From NCBI GenBank assembly GCA_019359035.1, contig JAHHIC010000071.1, positions 1 to 55,062 on the forward strand: a stretch of 55,062 nt of DNA. Direction: 5' to 3'. Position 1 is the first letter of the stretch. Each line of letters opens with the position of its first letter. This document shows, one piece after another, positions 28,693-36,454 of this stretch. The notes below the pieces were generated by a model. The model had not been told where the DNA came from. It ran no database searches and saw only the letters and a list, made by a program, of their open reading frames with translations. Origin of the DNA: Scytonematopsis contorta HA4267-MV1 (lineage in GTDB: Bacteria > Cyanobacteriota > Cyanobacteriia > Cyanobacteriales > Nostocaceae). A program made the translations under genes and the position numbers.

Positions 28693-30558
28693 TTAAACAT
28701 TTGGAAAGGAAATCTGTTCTGTAGAAGTTTTAGTACTAATCGTTGGTTTCACTCCTTGGACAGCCAAACCTTTATTGCGTCCTTTGGATGGAGCTGGAAC
28801 ATCAGCATCAATAAGGACATCAACAATAAAAGGAACTTTAGCCGCCATAGCTATTTCTAATGCTGCGTAAATATCAGACTCTTTGTTAACGCGAATACCA
28901 TCAGCACCCATACCACGAGCAATCATCACAAAATCGGCTTCCGGAATTGTCGCATCGGCTCCTTTGAGTCCCAACATTTTCATGCCTTGAAAACACATGT
29001 TATATCTGGCATCATTTAAGACAATCCAAACAGCGGGAATGTTGTATTTTACAGCGGTGTTGATTTCGTTATTCATCAACATTGCACCATCACCAGTAAT
29101 TGCGACAGCTTTACCAGCACGAGCTTTGGCACTACCCAGGACTCCTGTAACAGCATGACCCATCGCTCCCACTCCAGTACTGACTCGGTAGCGATTTGTT
29201 TGATTAAAACGCAATAGATGACTTGACCAAGTAAAAGAGTTTCCCGACTCCCCTAAAATAACAGCATCACTCCCGTCAATAATCACTTCTTGGATAGCTT
29301 CCATCAGTACGTCTGGACGTACTGGAGAATTTGCGCCCCTTTCTATGTACTTGCGTTCCGGATTCGGTAACGAAGTAATCGTGCTTTGAGTTGGATGCTT
29401 AGGATAATATTCCAATACAGCCCGTAAGAAGGATTGAATATCAGCAATCACGGGAAAAACTTCAACATTTGGATATGCAACTCCTGGAACTTCAGGGTCA
29501 ATATCTACATGAATAAAACCACCCTTCGGAACCAAATCCGAACCCCAAAAAGATGTAGGTTCACCAAGACGAGTCCCTAAAACCAATGTATATAAAGGTT
29601 CATGGTTTTCCATATAGCTCATGACAGAAGCATGACCACCTAAACCAGTAACCCCAACAAACTGAGGATGGCTTTCCGGAAAAATACCTTTACCACGAGG
29701 AGAACACATAACAGCAGCACCTGTTATTTCCGCAAGTTGACGAATTTCCTCTGCGGCATTTCTAGCACCAAAACCAACCCAGATAGCAAAATTTCCCTGG
29801 GAAAGTAACTCAACAGATTTAGCAACAGCTGCACTGGAAGGTGTTACCACAGAGCGAGAAACATTTAAATTTGGTAACGAAATATCCGTCATCAAACTTG
29901 TTTGAACAGCAGTCGGAATACTCAAATGAGCAACAAAGCCACCTGGTTTAGATAAACCACAAGCGAGTTTACGGAAAATTTGTGGTAGCTGTGCAGCGGA
30001 TTCAACAGTAGCTGCGTAGTTGAACAAAGCTCCTGAAGTAAAAATTCCACTACTTGGTAAAGTGCCGGTGCAGGTTTCTTGAATTGCCCAACGTCCACGC
30101 TGTGCAGCAGTAGTACAAGCTGATAAGAAAATTACCTTAGCACCTTCACCTTGTGCCGCAAATAACCCAGTAAGAGCATTAGTAATACCAGGTCCAGCTG
30201 TTGTAAATACTACTGTAGGAAGATTACTAGCAAAATAAGCTTCAACTGCAGCAAAAGCGGCTCCTGCTTCATGGCGAAAATTCAAAACTTGCATGGAGCT
30301 ATTAGAAAGAGCACCCCAAAGAGTCGCCATAGCACCACCTGCAACACCATAAACGCATTCAGCCCCTAAACTTTCCAACATTTGGGCTATTGCATCGGCA
30401 ACGGTAAATGTAGCGGCATTTTTATTGTTATATATATTACTTTCTGGCAAATTACTTTCTGGCAAAACAGCAGTTGATTTTCTAGAGCCGTTTGCTGGAA
30501 ACACCTCGTGTTCCTTAACACTAATAGTAGCTGGAGAGACGGTGTAATCTTGGGTCAT
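28693..30558 (-). CDS. scyA: ScyA, ThDP-dependent acetolactate-synthase-like enzyme
   Basis: ScyA couples indole-3-pyruvate with 4-hydroxyphenylpyruvate to the beta-keto acid precursor of scytonemin. From the ATG at 30558 (MTQDYTVSPATIS) it is 621 aa; a GTG at 30609 would add 17 residues but has no better ribosome site. The three acetolactate synthase domains are visible: an N-terminal PYR domain with the catalytic Glu in NFRHEAGAAFAAVEAYF, a central domain, and a PP domain with the ThDP motif ITGDGAMLMNNEINT ... VLNDARYN. It is the promoter-proximal gene of the minus-strand scytonemin block. Confidence 0.94.
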   Translation of the reverse strand: MTQDYTVSPATISVKEHEVFPANGSRKSTAVLPESNLPESNIYNNKNAATFTVADAIAQMLESLGAECVYGVAGGAMATLWGALSNSSMQVLNFRHEAGAAFAAVEAYFASNLPTVVFTTAGPGITNALTGLFAAQGEGAKVIFLSACTTAAQRGRWAIQETCTGTLPSSGIFTSGALFNYAATVESAAQLPQIFRKLACGLSKPGGFVAHLSIPTAVQTSLMTDISLPNLNVSRSVVTPSSAAVAKSVELLSQGNFAIWVGFGARNAAEEIRQLAEITGAAVMCSPRGKGIFPESHPQFVGVTGLGGHASVMSYMENHEPLYTLVLGTRLGEPTSFWGSDLVPKGGFIHVDIDPEVPGVAYPNVEVFPVIADIQSFLRAVLEYYPKHPTQSTITSLPNPERKYIERGANSPVRPDVLMEAIQEVIIDGSDAVILGESGNSFTWSSHLLRFNQTNRYRVSTGVGAMGHAVTGVLGSAKARAGKAVAITGDGAMLMNNEINTAVKYNIPAVWIVLNDARYNMCFQGMKMLGLKGADATIPEADFVMIARGMGADGIRVNKESDIYAALEIAMAAKVPFIVDVLIDADVPAPSKGRNKGLAVQGVKPTISTKTSTEQISFPNV

Positions 30559-31394
30559 TACTATTACGTACTTTGAAAAAATTGTAGAGAGTACCGTAAA
30601 TTTAATCACTCAAGCTGCGTGATAGCAGTGGAAATTATCATGCAAAGGCTGATTTCTAACATTTACTCTGACTCAGCTTGGTTGATTCTTCTAACGGTTA
30701 ATTAGTGATTTATGTCACACAAAACTTATTTACTATCCATAGTCAGTAGTTAAAATAAACTAATTCACTACCCACTACAATTGACCATAATTAAGGTTGT
30801 GCTTATAGAAACAAGAATAGGTGAAATAAAAAGGTATTTACAATGAAGAATCTTTTGATTCACTTGTCAATTCTTTGTACTTTTTTTGTCATGACTCCAA
30901 ATAAAACTGACAGGCGGTTAATACGCTTATAACTGCTGCTAATTAGCTGCATTTTTTAGTATAATACTATACAGATTTCTAAGTATTGCGAACAGGTGAA
31001 GTAGCAATTTTGTGACAGAGACAGAATTACAATAACAAACATTTGTATCACACTTAAACACTAATCAAATCCAAAATAGTAATTTTCTTAATCTTTACTC
31101 TACCCCTTTTAAATAGAGACCCAAGGTACGCATTTTAAGGGTTCCAGATATTTTTATACATATTTACTCTTCTTCTGTGCCCACCTTGATTAAGTCTGCC
31201 TACCTCTTTTGATAGATGCCGAATTTTTTATACAGCCAATAGTCACTCCTCTGATAGATGACTGTATCAATTAGTATGGTGTTAAATTTCCAAGGGAGTA
31301 AATTGATAAATATGAATTTCTGATGAAATTTATGATTGAAGGCTATTACGTTAAAAAACTTGTTTAATTTTCATCGAATTTCTGTAAACTAGGA
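30559..31394. promoter_or_regulatory. Divergent intergenic control region between scyA and the two-component genes
   Basis: This ~840-bp region separates scyA (minus) from the kinase gene (plus) and must hold the promoters of both. A near-palindrome TAGTATAATACTA (30957-30969) provides a -10-like TATAAT. Two direct repeats, CTCTTTTGATAGATG (31204-31218) and CTCCTCTGATAGATG (31246-31260), are spaced 42 bp apart, about four helical turns, a plausible arrangement for a regulator site. No transcription start can be assigned from sequence alone. Confidence 0.45.
30843..30932 (+). CDS. Possible small protein of 29 aa
   Basis: An ATG with AAGG 8 nt upstream opens a frame starting MKNLLIHLSILCTFFVMTP and ending RRLIRL. 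The N-terminal half is hydrophobic, like a signal or membrane segment. I do not recognise it. It could equally be chance in AT-rich leader DNA. Confidence 0.2.
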   Translation: MKNLLIHLSILCTFFVMTPNKTDRRLIRL

Positions 31395-33455
31395 ATGATT
31401 CATGAGCTAAAAATAAGTTTCATAAATTGGAGGGATAACCTAATTAATGATAAAAGGCTAGAGGGTGTAACCATTCCTGAGGCAGGTACATCTATGAATT
31501 TTGAGTTTGATATCTTAAATGAGTTTGATTCTGAACCAGGACTACAACCACTAAATGAGTTAAATTTTGCTGATTTTCTCATAAATAATGCTGTAGATGC
31601 TAGTTTTTGCGTAGAAGTAGAGGGTCAGTTTATTTATGTCAATAATGCAACCTGCTTGATGACAGAATATTCTCGTGAAGAACTACTCACAATGACACTA
31701 CAGCATATAGAAATAGATTGTTCAACAGAAATTTGGTTAGAAAGATGCCAAAAGCTCAAACACGGAAAACCATTTTCTATAAAAAGTTGTTACTATACAA
31801 AAGAAGGTAATGCAGTACCTGTGTTTGTTACCTTAAATTATGTAAAATCCCAAGAAAAAGAATTTATTTGCGGTTTTGCCAAACTGCAACCAAATAAGGT
31901 AGTAAATATAAAGGATAAAACTAATAGTACTTCACGACCATTACCAGATAAAAAAGTATCTGCTGAATATAAAAAGAAAGAAGCAGAGTTAGAAAATTCA
32001 CTATCTATATTGCGTTCTACCTTAGAATCATCTGCTAACGGTATTATGGCAATTAATTTTGAGGGAGATATTTTGTATTGTAATCAGAAGTTTATCAAGA
32101 TGTGGGAGATTCCTACATCTTTAATTATTCATAAAAAATGCCCTCGCTGCAAAATTTTTTTTCAAAGCAAAGTTAAAGACCCAAATACTTTTTTAAGAAT
32201 AGTCTGGGAAATTTCTGGTCAATCTGATTTTGAAAGCTATGACAATATAGAACTAAACGATGGTAGGACATTTGCTCACTACTCGGAACCCCAATGGGTT
32301 GATGGTAAAATTATTGGTAGAGTATGGAGTGTTTGGGATATTACTGAATCTAGAAGTACTGAAGAGGCTTTGCGACTAAATGAAGTGCGATTTCGCAGTT
32401 TAGCAGAAACAACAGAAGCTTCTATTTTTCTAATTCAAGGCAAGCAGTTATGTTATATCAATCCTGCGGGTGAGAGAATTACTGGTTACACAAGAGAGGA
32501 ATTATTATCTAATTTTGACTTGCGACAACTTATCAAAAATAAAAAATTAAGGTATGTTGATAATAAAGAAAATCAATTAGCTCGTTCTGAATACCGAGAA
32601 ATGCAGATTTTGACCAAATACGGGGTCGAGCTTTGGTTAGGCTGTAATGTTAAAGTTATAAGTGGAGGTGTTGATTTTATTGGTCAAAACGTGGAATTAA
32701 TTACAGCTATTGATATTACTGATTATAAACGGGCGGAATCAGAACTACATCTGGCTTTAGAACAAGCAAAACAACTTAGCGAACTGAGAGCACGTTTTGT
32801 TTCTATGGTTTGCCATCAATTTCGCACCCCCTTAAATGTTGTTTCATTTTCTAATAGTTTACTCAAAAAGAATGTTGGTCGATGGTCGCCCGAAAAGAAA
32901 CTACCTTTAATTGAACGCATTCAAACTTCCGTACAACAAATCAGCCAATTATTGGATGAAATTTTATTGTTAGGTAAGGTTGAAGCCGCAAGTTTAAAGT
33001 CAGAAGCTGAGCCAATTGAATTGAATTGTTTTTGTGAGGATTTAATAGCAAAAATTGAGCTAAATCACATGCAAAGTCTTATTAAATTTAATCATGAAGA
33101 GAGTAACTTCATATTTCGGATAGATAAAACTTTACTAGGATTAATCCTGACAAATCTCCTGGATAATGCGATTAAATATTCACGGGGAAATAGTACTGTC
33201 AATTTTAGCTTGTATAACCAATCAAATGCAGCGGTTTTTAAGATACAAGATACAGGTATTGGGATTCCCGAAGCAGACCAAGAGAGGTTGTTTCAACCAT
33301 TTTATCGGGGAAGTAATGTCGATAGTTTACCTGGTACTGGACTGGGCTTATCAATCGTGAAAACTCTTGTAGATTTACATGGTGGTGAAATATGTATTGA
33401 AAGTGAAGTGAATGTAGGTACGACTTTTACTGTTATACTGCCATCAATTGAATAA
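31395..33455 (+). CDS. Cytosolic PAS-domain sensor histidine kinase
   Basis: This 686-aa kinase has three PAS domains (about 58-165, 200-320, 330-447), a HisKA domain with H474 in SMVCHQFRTPLNV, and an HATPase (N box NLLDNAIKYS, G1 DTGIGIP, G2 GTGLGLSIV). There is no transmembrane segment, so it probably senses a cytoplasmic or redox/light-linked signal. The CPRCKIFF cysteines in the second PAS are notable. The start at 31395 has AGGA directly against it; an ATG at 31494 is an alternative that keeps all domains. Its position matches the NpF1277-type kinase next to the N. punctiforme scytonemin locus, suggesting it controls scyA. Confidence 0.9.
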   Translation: MIHELKISFINWRDNLINDKRLEGVTIPEAGTSMNFEFDILNEFDSEPGLQPLNELNFADFLINNAVDASFCVEVEGQFIYVNNATCLMTEYSREELLTMTLQHIEIDCSTEIWLERCQKLKHGKPFSIKSCYYTKEGNAVPVFVTLNYVKSQEKEFICGFAKLQPNKVVNIKDKTNSTSRPLPDKKVSAEYKKKEAELENSLSILRSTLESSANGIMAINFEGDILYCNQKFIKMWEIPTSLIIHKKCPRCKIFFQSKVKDPNTFLRIVWEISGQSDFESYDNIELNDGRTFAHYSEPQWVDGKIIGRVWSVWDITESRSTEEALRLNEVRFRSLAETTEASIFLIQGKQLCYINPAGERITGYTREELLSNFDLRQLIKNKKLRYVDNKENQLARSEYREMQILTKYGVELWLGCNVKVISGGVDFIGQNVELITAIDITDYKRAESELHLALEQAKQLSELRARFVSMVCHQFRTPLNVVSFSNSLLKKNVGRWSPEKKLPLIERIQTSVQQISQLLDEILLLGKVEAASLKSEAEPIELNCFCEDLIAKIELNHMQSLIKFNHEESNFIFRIDKTLLGLILTNLLDNAIKYSRGNSTVNFSLYNQSNAAVFKIQDTGIGIPEADQERLFQPFYRGSNVDSLPGTGLGLSIVKTLVDLHGGEICIESEVNVGTTFTVILPSIE

Positions 33456-33496
33456 TCTAAATCATTAATTAAACAACTTAGAAGTGATTAATCATT

Positions 33497-34342
33497 ATGT
33501 ACCAATCATCAAAAACAATTCTTGTCATCGAAGATGATATTACTACTCAAAGCCTCTATTCAGAGTTTCTTAAAGAGGAAGGTTTTGAAACTATTACTGC
33601 TACAAGTGGTATAGATGGGATTGAGAAAGTAAAAAAGAATTTACCAGATTTGGTAATATGCGATATCTTAATGCCAGATTCTAATGGATATGATGTTTTG
33701 TCCGCTCTACAAGAAGACCCAGTAACAGCAATTATACCATTTATTTTTCTTACTGGCTGCGACAAAAAAACAGACCTTCGTAAAGGAATGGAATTGGGAG
33801 CAGATGATTACTTAACTAAACCATTAACTGTACAAGATTTAATCAAAGCAGTAAATGCCAGATTTTCTAAACAAATTCTTCTACAAAACTGGTGCGCTAA
33901 TTATTCACAAAAACTTTCACCACCAGCACCCACAGAAATAATTACAACTAATACAACTGAATCCATTTACCCATTCTGTCCTCAATTAAAAGAAGTTTTT
34001 GACTATATCGAAGCCAATTATGACCAAGGTATTACCCTCTCTGATGTTGCCGGAGCTGTTGGTTACTCATCTGCTTACCTAACTCATCGGGTAGGAAAGG
34101 AAACAGGAGAAACTGTAAATGCCTGGATTGTTAAACGTCGTATGTCGGCTGCACGTTCTTTGCTAAAAAATACAGATTACACAATTGAAAGAATTGCGAC
34201 CTCTTTGGGATATCAAAATTCTTGCCACTTTTCTAGACAGTTTCGTCAGCATCACGGTGTCCCACCTCAAACTTGGCGAAAAGAAAATTATTTGCAAAGT
34301 GCGGATATGGTTAGTAATATGCCCACTTTAGAACTCGCCTAG
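33497..34342 (+). CDS. Response regulator, receiver plus AraC-type HTH
   Basis: The 281-aa protein has a receiver domain (acidic pair DD at 13-14, phospho-acceptor D56 in LVICDILMP, switch Lys in YLTKPL) and a C-terminal AraC/XylS double helix-turn-helix (about 170-270, ending IATSLGYQNSCHFSRQFRQH). It follows the kinase gene by 41 bp on the same strand, so they form a pair. The N. punctiforme homologue is needed for UV-A induction of scytonemin, which makes this the likely activator of scyA. Confidence 0.92.
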   Translation: MYQSSKTILVIEDDITTQSLYSEFLKEEGFETITATSGIDGIEKVKKNLPDLVICDILMPDSNGYDVLSALQEDPVTAIIPFIFLTGCDKKTDLRKGMELGADDYLTKPLTVQDLIKAVNARFSKQILLQNWCANYSQKLSPPAPTEIITTNTTESIYPFCPQLKEVFDYIEANYDQGITLSDVAGAVGYSSAYLTHRVGKETGETVNAWIVKRRMSAARSLLKNTDYTIERIATSLGYQNSCHFSRQFRQHHGVPPQTWRKENYLQSADMVSNMPTLELA

Positions 34343-34379
34343 TTTGAAATTTCGTCATGTTTCCTAAATCATCCATAAT

Positions 34380-34407
34380 GTGGAGACGTTACATGTAACG
34401 TCTCTAC
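34380..34407. repeat. GAGACG/CGTCTC palindrome
   Basis: A near-perfect 28-bp palindrome with GAGACGTTACATGTAACGTC at its core. It adjoins the 5' end of a decayed ATPase gene and may mark the breakpoint that removed the rest of it. Confidence 0.7.
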
Positions 34408-34679
34408 CTACCATATATTCCTGTGGTCATTATTATGAAGTACAAGCTGATATGTGGCGTTTAATTTTAGAAACAGCACAAAGATTAAATATACAAGTTT
34501 TTGCCACTACTCACAGTTGGAATTGTGTTAGTGCATTTCAGGAAGCATTAGAAAATCTAGAAGATAACAATTGTGGCAAATTATTACGCCTAGATTCTAA
34601 GTATGGGAAAATACGAGCCGTTGAGTATTTAGCTGAAGACTTAAAAATTGCTCTAAAGCAAAATATTGAGGTGCGCTAA
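34407..34679 (+). pseudogene. C-terminal remnant of an AAA-family ATPase
   Basis: About 90 codons remain: YYEVQADMWRLILETAQRL, then IQVFATTHSWNCVSAFQEA and the end KQNIEVR. This matches, from memory, the end of small OLD/RecF-like ATPases in cyanobacteria, in which the FATTHS segment holds the H-loop. The Walker A, signature and Walker B regions are absent. The ATG at 34380 lies inside a palindromic repeat and is not a genuine start. The stop overlaps the next remnant's ATG (TAATG), as in an intact ATPase/partner operon. Confidence 0.7.
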
Positions 34680-34765
34680 TGCCTAAAAAAAGTCAACCTC
34701 ATCAGTTACTCGTTGAAGGTAAAAATGACAGACATGTTATTTGGGCTATTACGGCCAAGATATAA
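34679..34765 (+). pseudogene. N-terminal remnant of a DUF3226/TOPRIM-like partner gene
   Basis: 28 codons, starting MPKKSQPHQLLVEGKNDRHV, resemble the beginning of the DUF3226 (TOPRIM-like) proteins that accompany such ATPases; the xLLVEGxxDxHV pattern is the first TOPRIM strand and glutamate. The frame then stops. Together with the preceding fragment this shows a deletion that left both outer edges of a two-gene module. Confidence 0.6.
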
Positions 34766-34908
34766 GAAATTTCTCATAAAAACTTCATACTAATTTCATT
34801 CTGAATGAGTATTCATTAATACAGGAAGTGAAGTTGAGCTTCAAAACACAAGCTGTCTCAACTCATACAGAATACTGAATTGATGCAATCCTTTTTTGGA
34901 GAATAAAT

Positions 34909-35514
34909 ATGGCAACTATAGTTGGTAACGATAGTGATAACCGTTTGAGAGGAACATCCAGTTCAGAAACTATTCGAGGAATAAATGGGAATGATATTCT
35001 AGAAGGTCTTGGAGGCAACGACACGCTTTTAGGTGGTAAAAATGACGATTACCTTTTTGGTGGTCTGGGTTCTGATACCTTATCTGGTGATGGAAATACA
35101 TCGGCAAATATTCAACCTGAAAAAGGAAATGACATCTTAATAGGTGGAGCGGGTGCTGACAGACTACTTGCTTGGGGAGACGACATTCTCGTAGGAGGAG
35201 GTTCTAACGTATATGATGCTCAGTTAATCAATAACTTGCAAAATAACCCGTTCAGCAGTTCAATTACACGAGACAATCAGAGAGATACTTTTGTCGCTGT
35301 AAACAAGGATGGTGTTGGCTACACCTTGACTATTGCAGATTACGAGGTTGGTATAGACAGGGTTGACCTGAAGGGGTTTGGTGTCTTTGGTGTAGGTAAT
35401 TTCCAAGAAATTCAGGATAAGGGAAATTTCTTTGAAGCCAAGACTTTTGAGGTTAATGGTGCAGAGCTTGTACTGCGAATTAATGTTGACCCCACGTCCC
35501 TAACTTACATTTAA
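34909..35514 (+). CDS. Small RTX (haemolysin-type calcium-binding) protein
   Basis: This 201-aa acidic protein has about four to five nonapeptide RTX repeats in the first 100 residues (NDILEGLGGNDTLLGG, DDYLFGGLGSDTLSGD, NDILIGGAGADRL), which wind into a calcium-binding beta-roll. The C-terminal ~100 residues (FVAVNKDGVGYTLTIADYE onward) are typical of cyanobacterial type I secretion tails. There is no N-terminal signal peptide, so export through an ABC/HlyD/TolC system is expected. GGAGA lies 6 nt before the ATG. A terminator follows. Confidence 0.88.
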   Translation: MATIVGNDSDNRLRGTSSSETIRGINGNDILEGLGGNDTLLGGKNDDYLFGGLGSDTLSGDGNTSANIQPEKGNDILIGGAGADRLLAWGDDILVGGGSNVYDAQLINNLQNNPFSSSITRDNQRDTFVAVNKDGVGYTLTIADYEVGIDRVDLKGFGVFGVGNFQEIQDKGNFFEAKTFEVNGAELVLRINVDPTSLTYI

Positions 35515-35540
35515 GTTACATTATTTAATTTTTGTGCCGT

Positions 35541-35580
35541 AAATCCATCACTATACTGCAGGGTTAGTGATGGATTTTTC
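35541..35580 (+). terminator. Rho-independent terminator after the RTX gene
   Basis: AAATCCATCACTA (35541-35553) pairs with TAGTGATGGATTT (35565-35577), with the T-rich ATTTTTC at the 3' side. It is 27 bp after the RTX stop and isolates that gene. Confidence 0.85.
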
Positions 35581-35666
35581 TATAGAGGAGGTAGATTTAG
35601 CAATGTTAACCTACAAATAGGATGCATTGAGTGCTATTGTACAAGTGGACTGCATTGGTGAAAGAA

Positions 35667-35957
35667 ATGAAACGGGATAAAGTTTTAGAGATTATCGCCG
35701 CACATCGACAGCAGTTAGAGGCTATGGGGGTAAAATCTTTGGATTTATTTGGTTCAGTAGCAAGAGATGAAGCCTCATATGACAGTGATGTAGATTTTTT
35801 TGTGGAATTTAATCGTCCTGTGGGATTATTCGAGTTTATTGAAGTACGACTTTATTTAGAAGATTTATTAGATTGCCGTGTAGATATGGGTACTTTGGAC
35901 ACTTTACGAGAAAATTTAAGAGAACCTGTGCTTGAGGATGTTATTCGTGCCTTCTAG
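35667..35957 (+). CDS. MntA-type nucleotidyltransferase antitoxin
   Basis: This minimal nucleotidyltransferase is 96 aa from the ATG at 35667 (MKRDKVLEIIAAH). The catalytic motif LDLFGSVARDEASYDSDVDF gives GSxAR and the DVDF acidic pair. MntA enzymes AMPylate and silence the HepT toxin in known systems. The gene overlaps the next one by 11 bp, the usual arrangement of an MntA-HepT pair. An upstream in-frame start (35631) is possible but adds an unlikely MLLYKWTALVKE segment. Confidence 0.88.
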   Translation: MKRDKVLEIIAAHRQQLEAMGVKSLDLFGSVARDEASYDSDVDFFVEFNRPVGLFEFIEVRLYLEDLLDCRVDMGTLDTLRENLREPVLEDVIRAF

Positions 35958-36300
35958 AGATTGGCGATTTAGGATTCTAGATATAGTACAAGCAGTAACT
36001 GCTATTCAGCAGCGTGTTAACACGATGACCTTTGAGGATTTTCGAGCGAATGAGACGCTTATAAAAGCGGTGTTATATGACTTTTTAATCATCGGAGAAG
36101 CTGCATTAAATATTCCCTCAGAAATTCAATTGCGCTATCCTCATATTCCCTGGAGAGTTATGGGTGATATGCGGAACGTTATGGCTCATGAGTATTTCCA
36201 AGTAAATTTGAGTATTATTTGGAGAACTATTGAAAATAATTTGACAGCGGTGTTGTTACAATTGCAAGAATTAATCGAGCTTGAAGGAATAGAAGAATAA
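35947..36300 (+). CDS. HepT-like HEPN toxin (DUF86)
   Basis: The 117-aa HEPN protein starts at GTG 35947 (VPSRDWRFRILDIVQAV, the usual family start) with GAGG nine nt upstream. TTG 35932 and ATG 35938 are in-frame alternatives. The R-x4-6-H-x-Y ribonuclease motif is intact in MRNVMAHEYF. It is expected to be a HEPN RNase toxin neutralised by the preceding nucleotidyltransferase. Confidence 0.88.
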   Translation: MPSRDWRFRILDIVQAVTAIQQRVNTMTFEDFRANETLIKAVLYDFLIIGEAALNIPSEIQLRYPHIPWRVMGDMRNVMAHEYFQVNLSIIWRTIENNLTAVLLQLQELIELEGIEE

Positions 36301-36454
36301 AAATTAATGTACATTTTGTAATTTTACTTCACGTACCAATAAAAAATAAGTTATTGCCTCCAGAACTACGCAAGCTGATTAACATCTGGCAACTCCCAAA
36401 AAACTGAGCCACAATAGAGACTCATCGGGTGTTTGTCAGTCGGAAGAAAAACCT

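Noticed and set aside
30603-30625. CAAGCTGCGT shared by the region upstream of scyA and the end of aroG (109-118) as attachment sites bounding the cluster
   Set aside because: Only 10 bp are shared. At the aroG end the sequence belongs to the junction with the insertion element, and no integrase is present.
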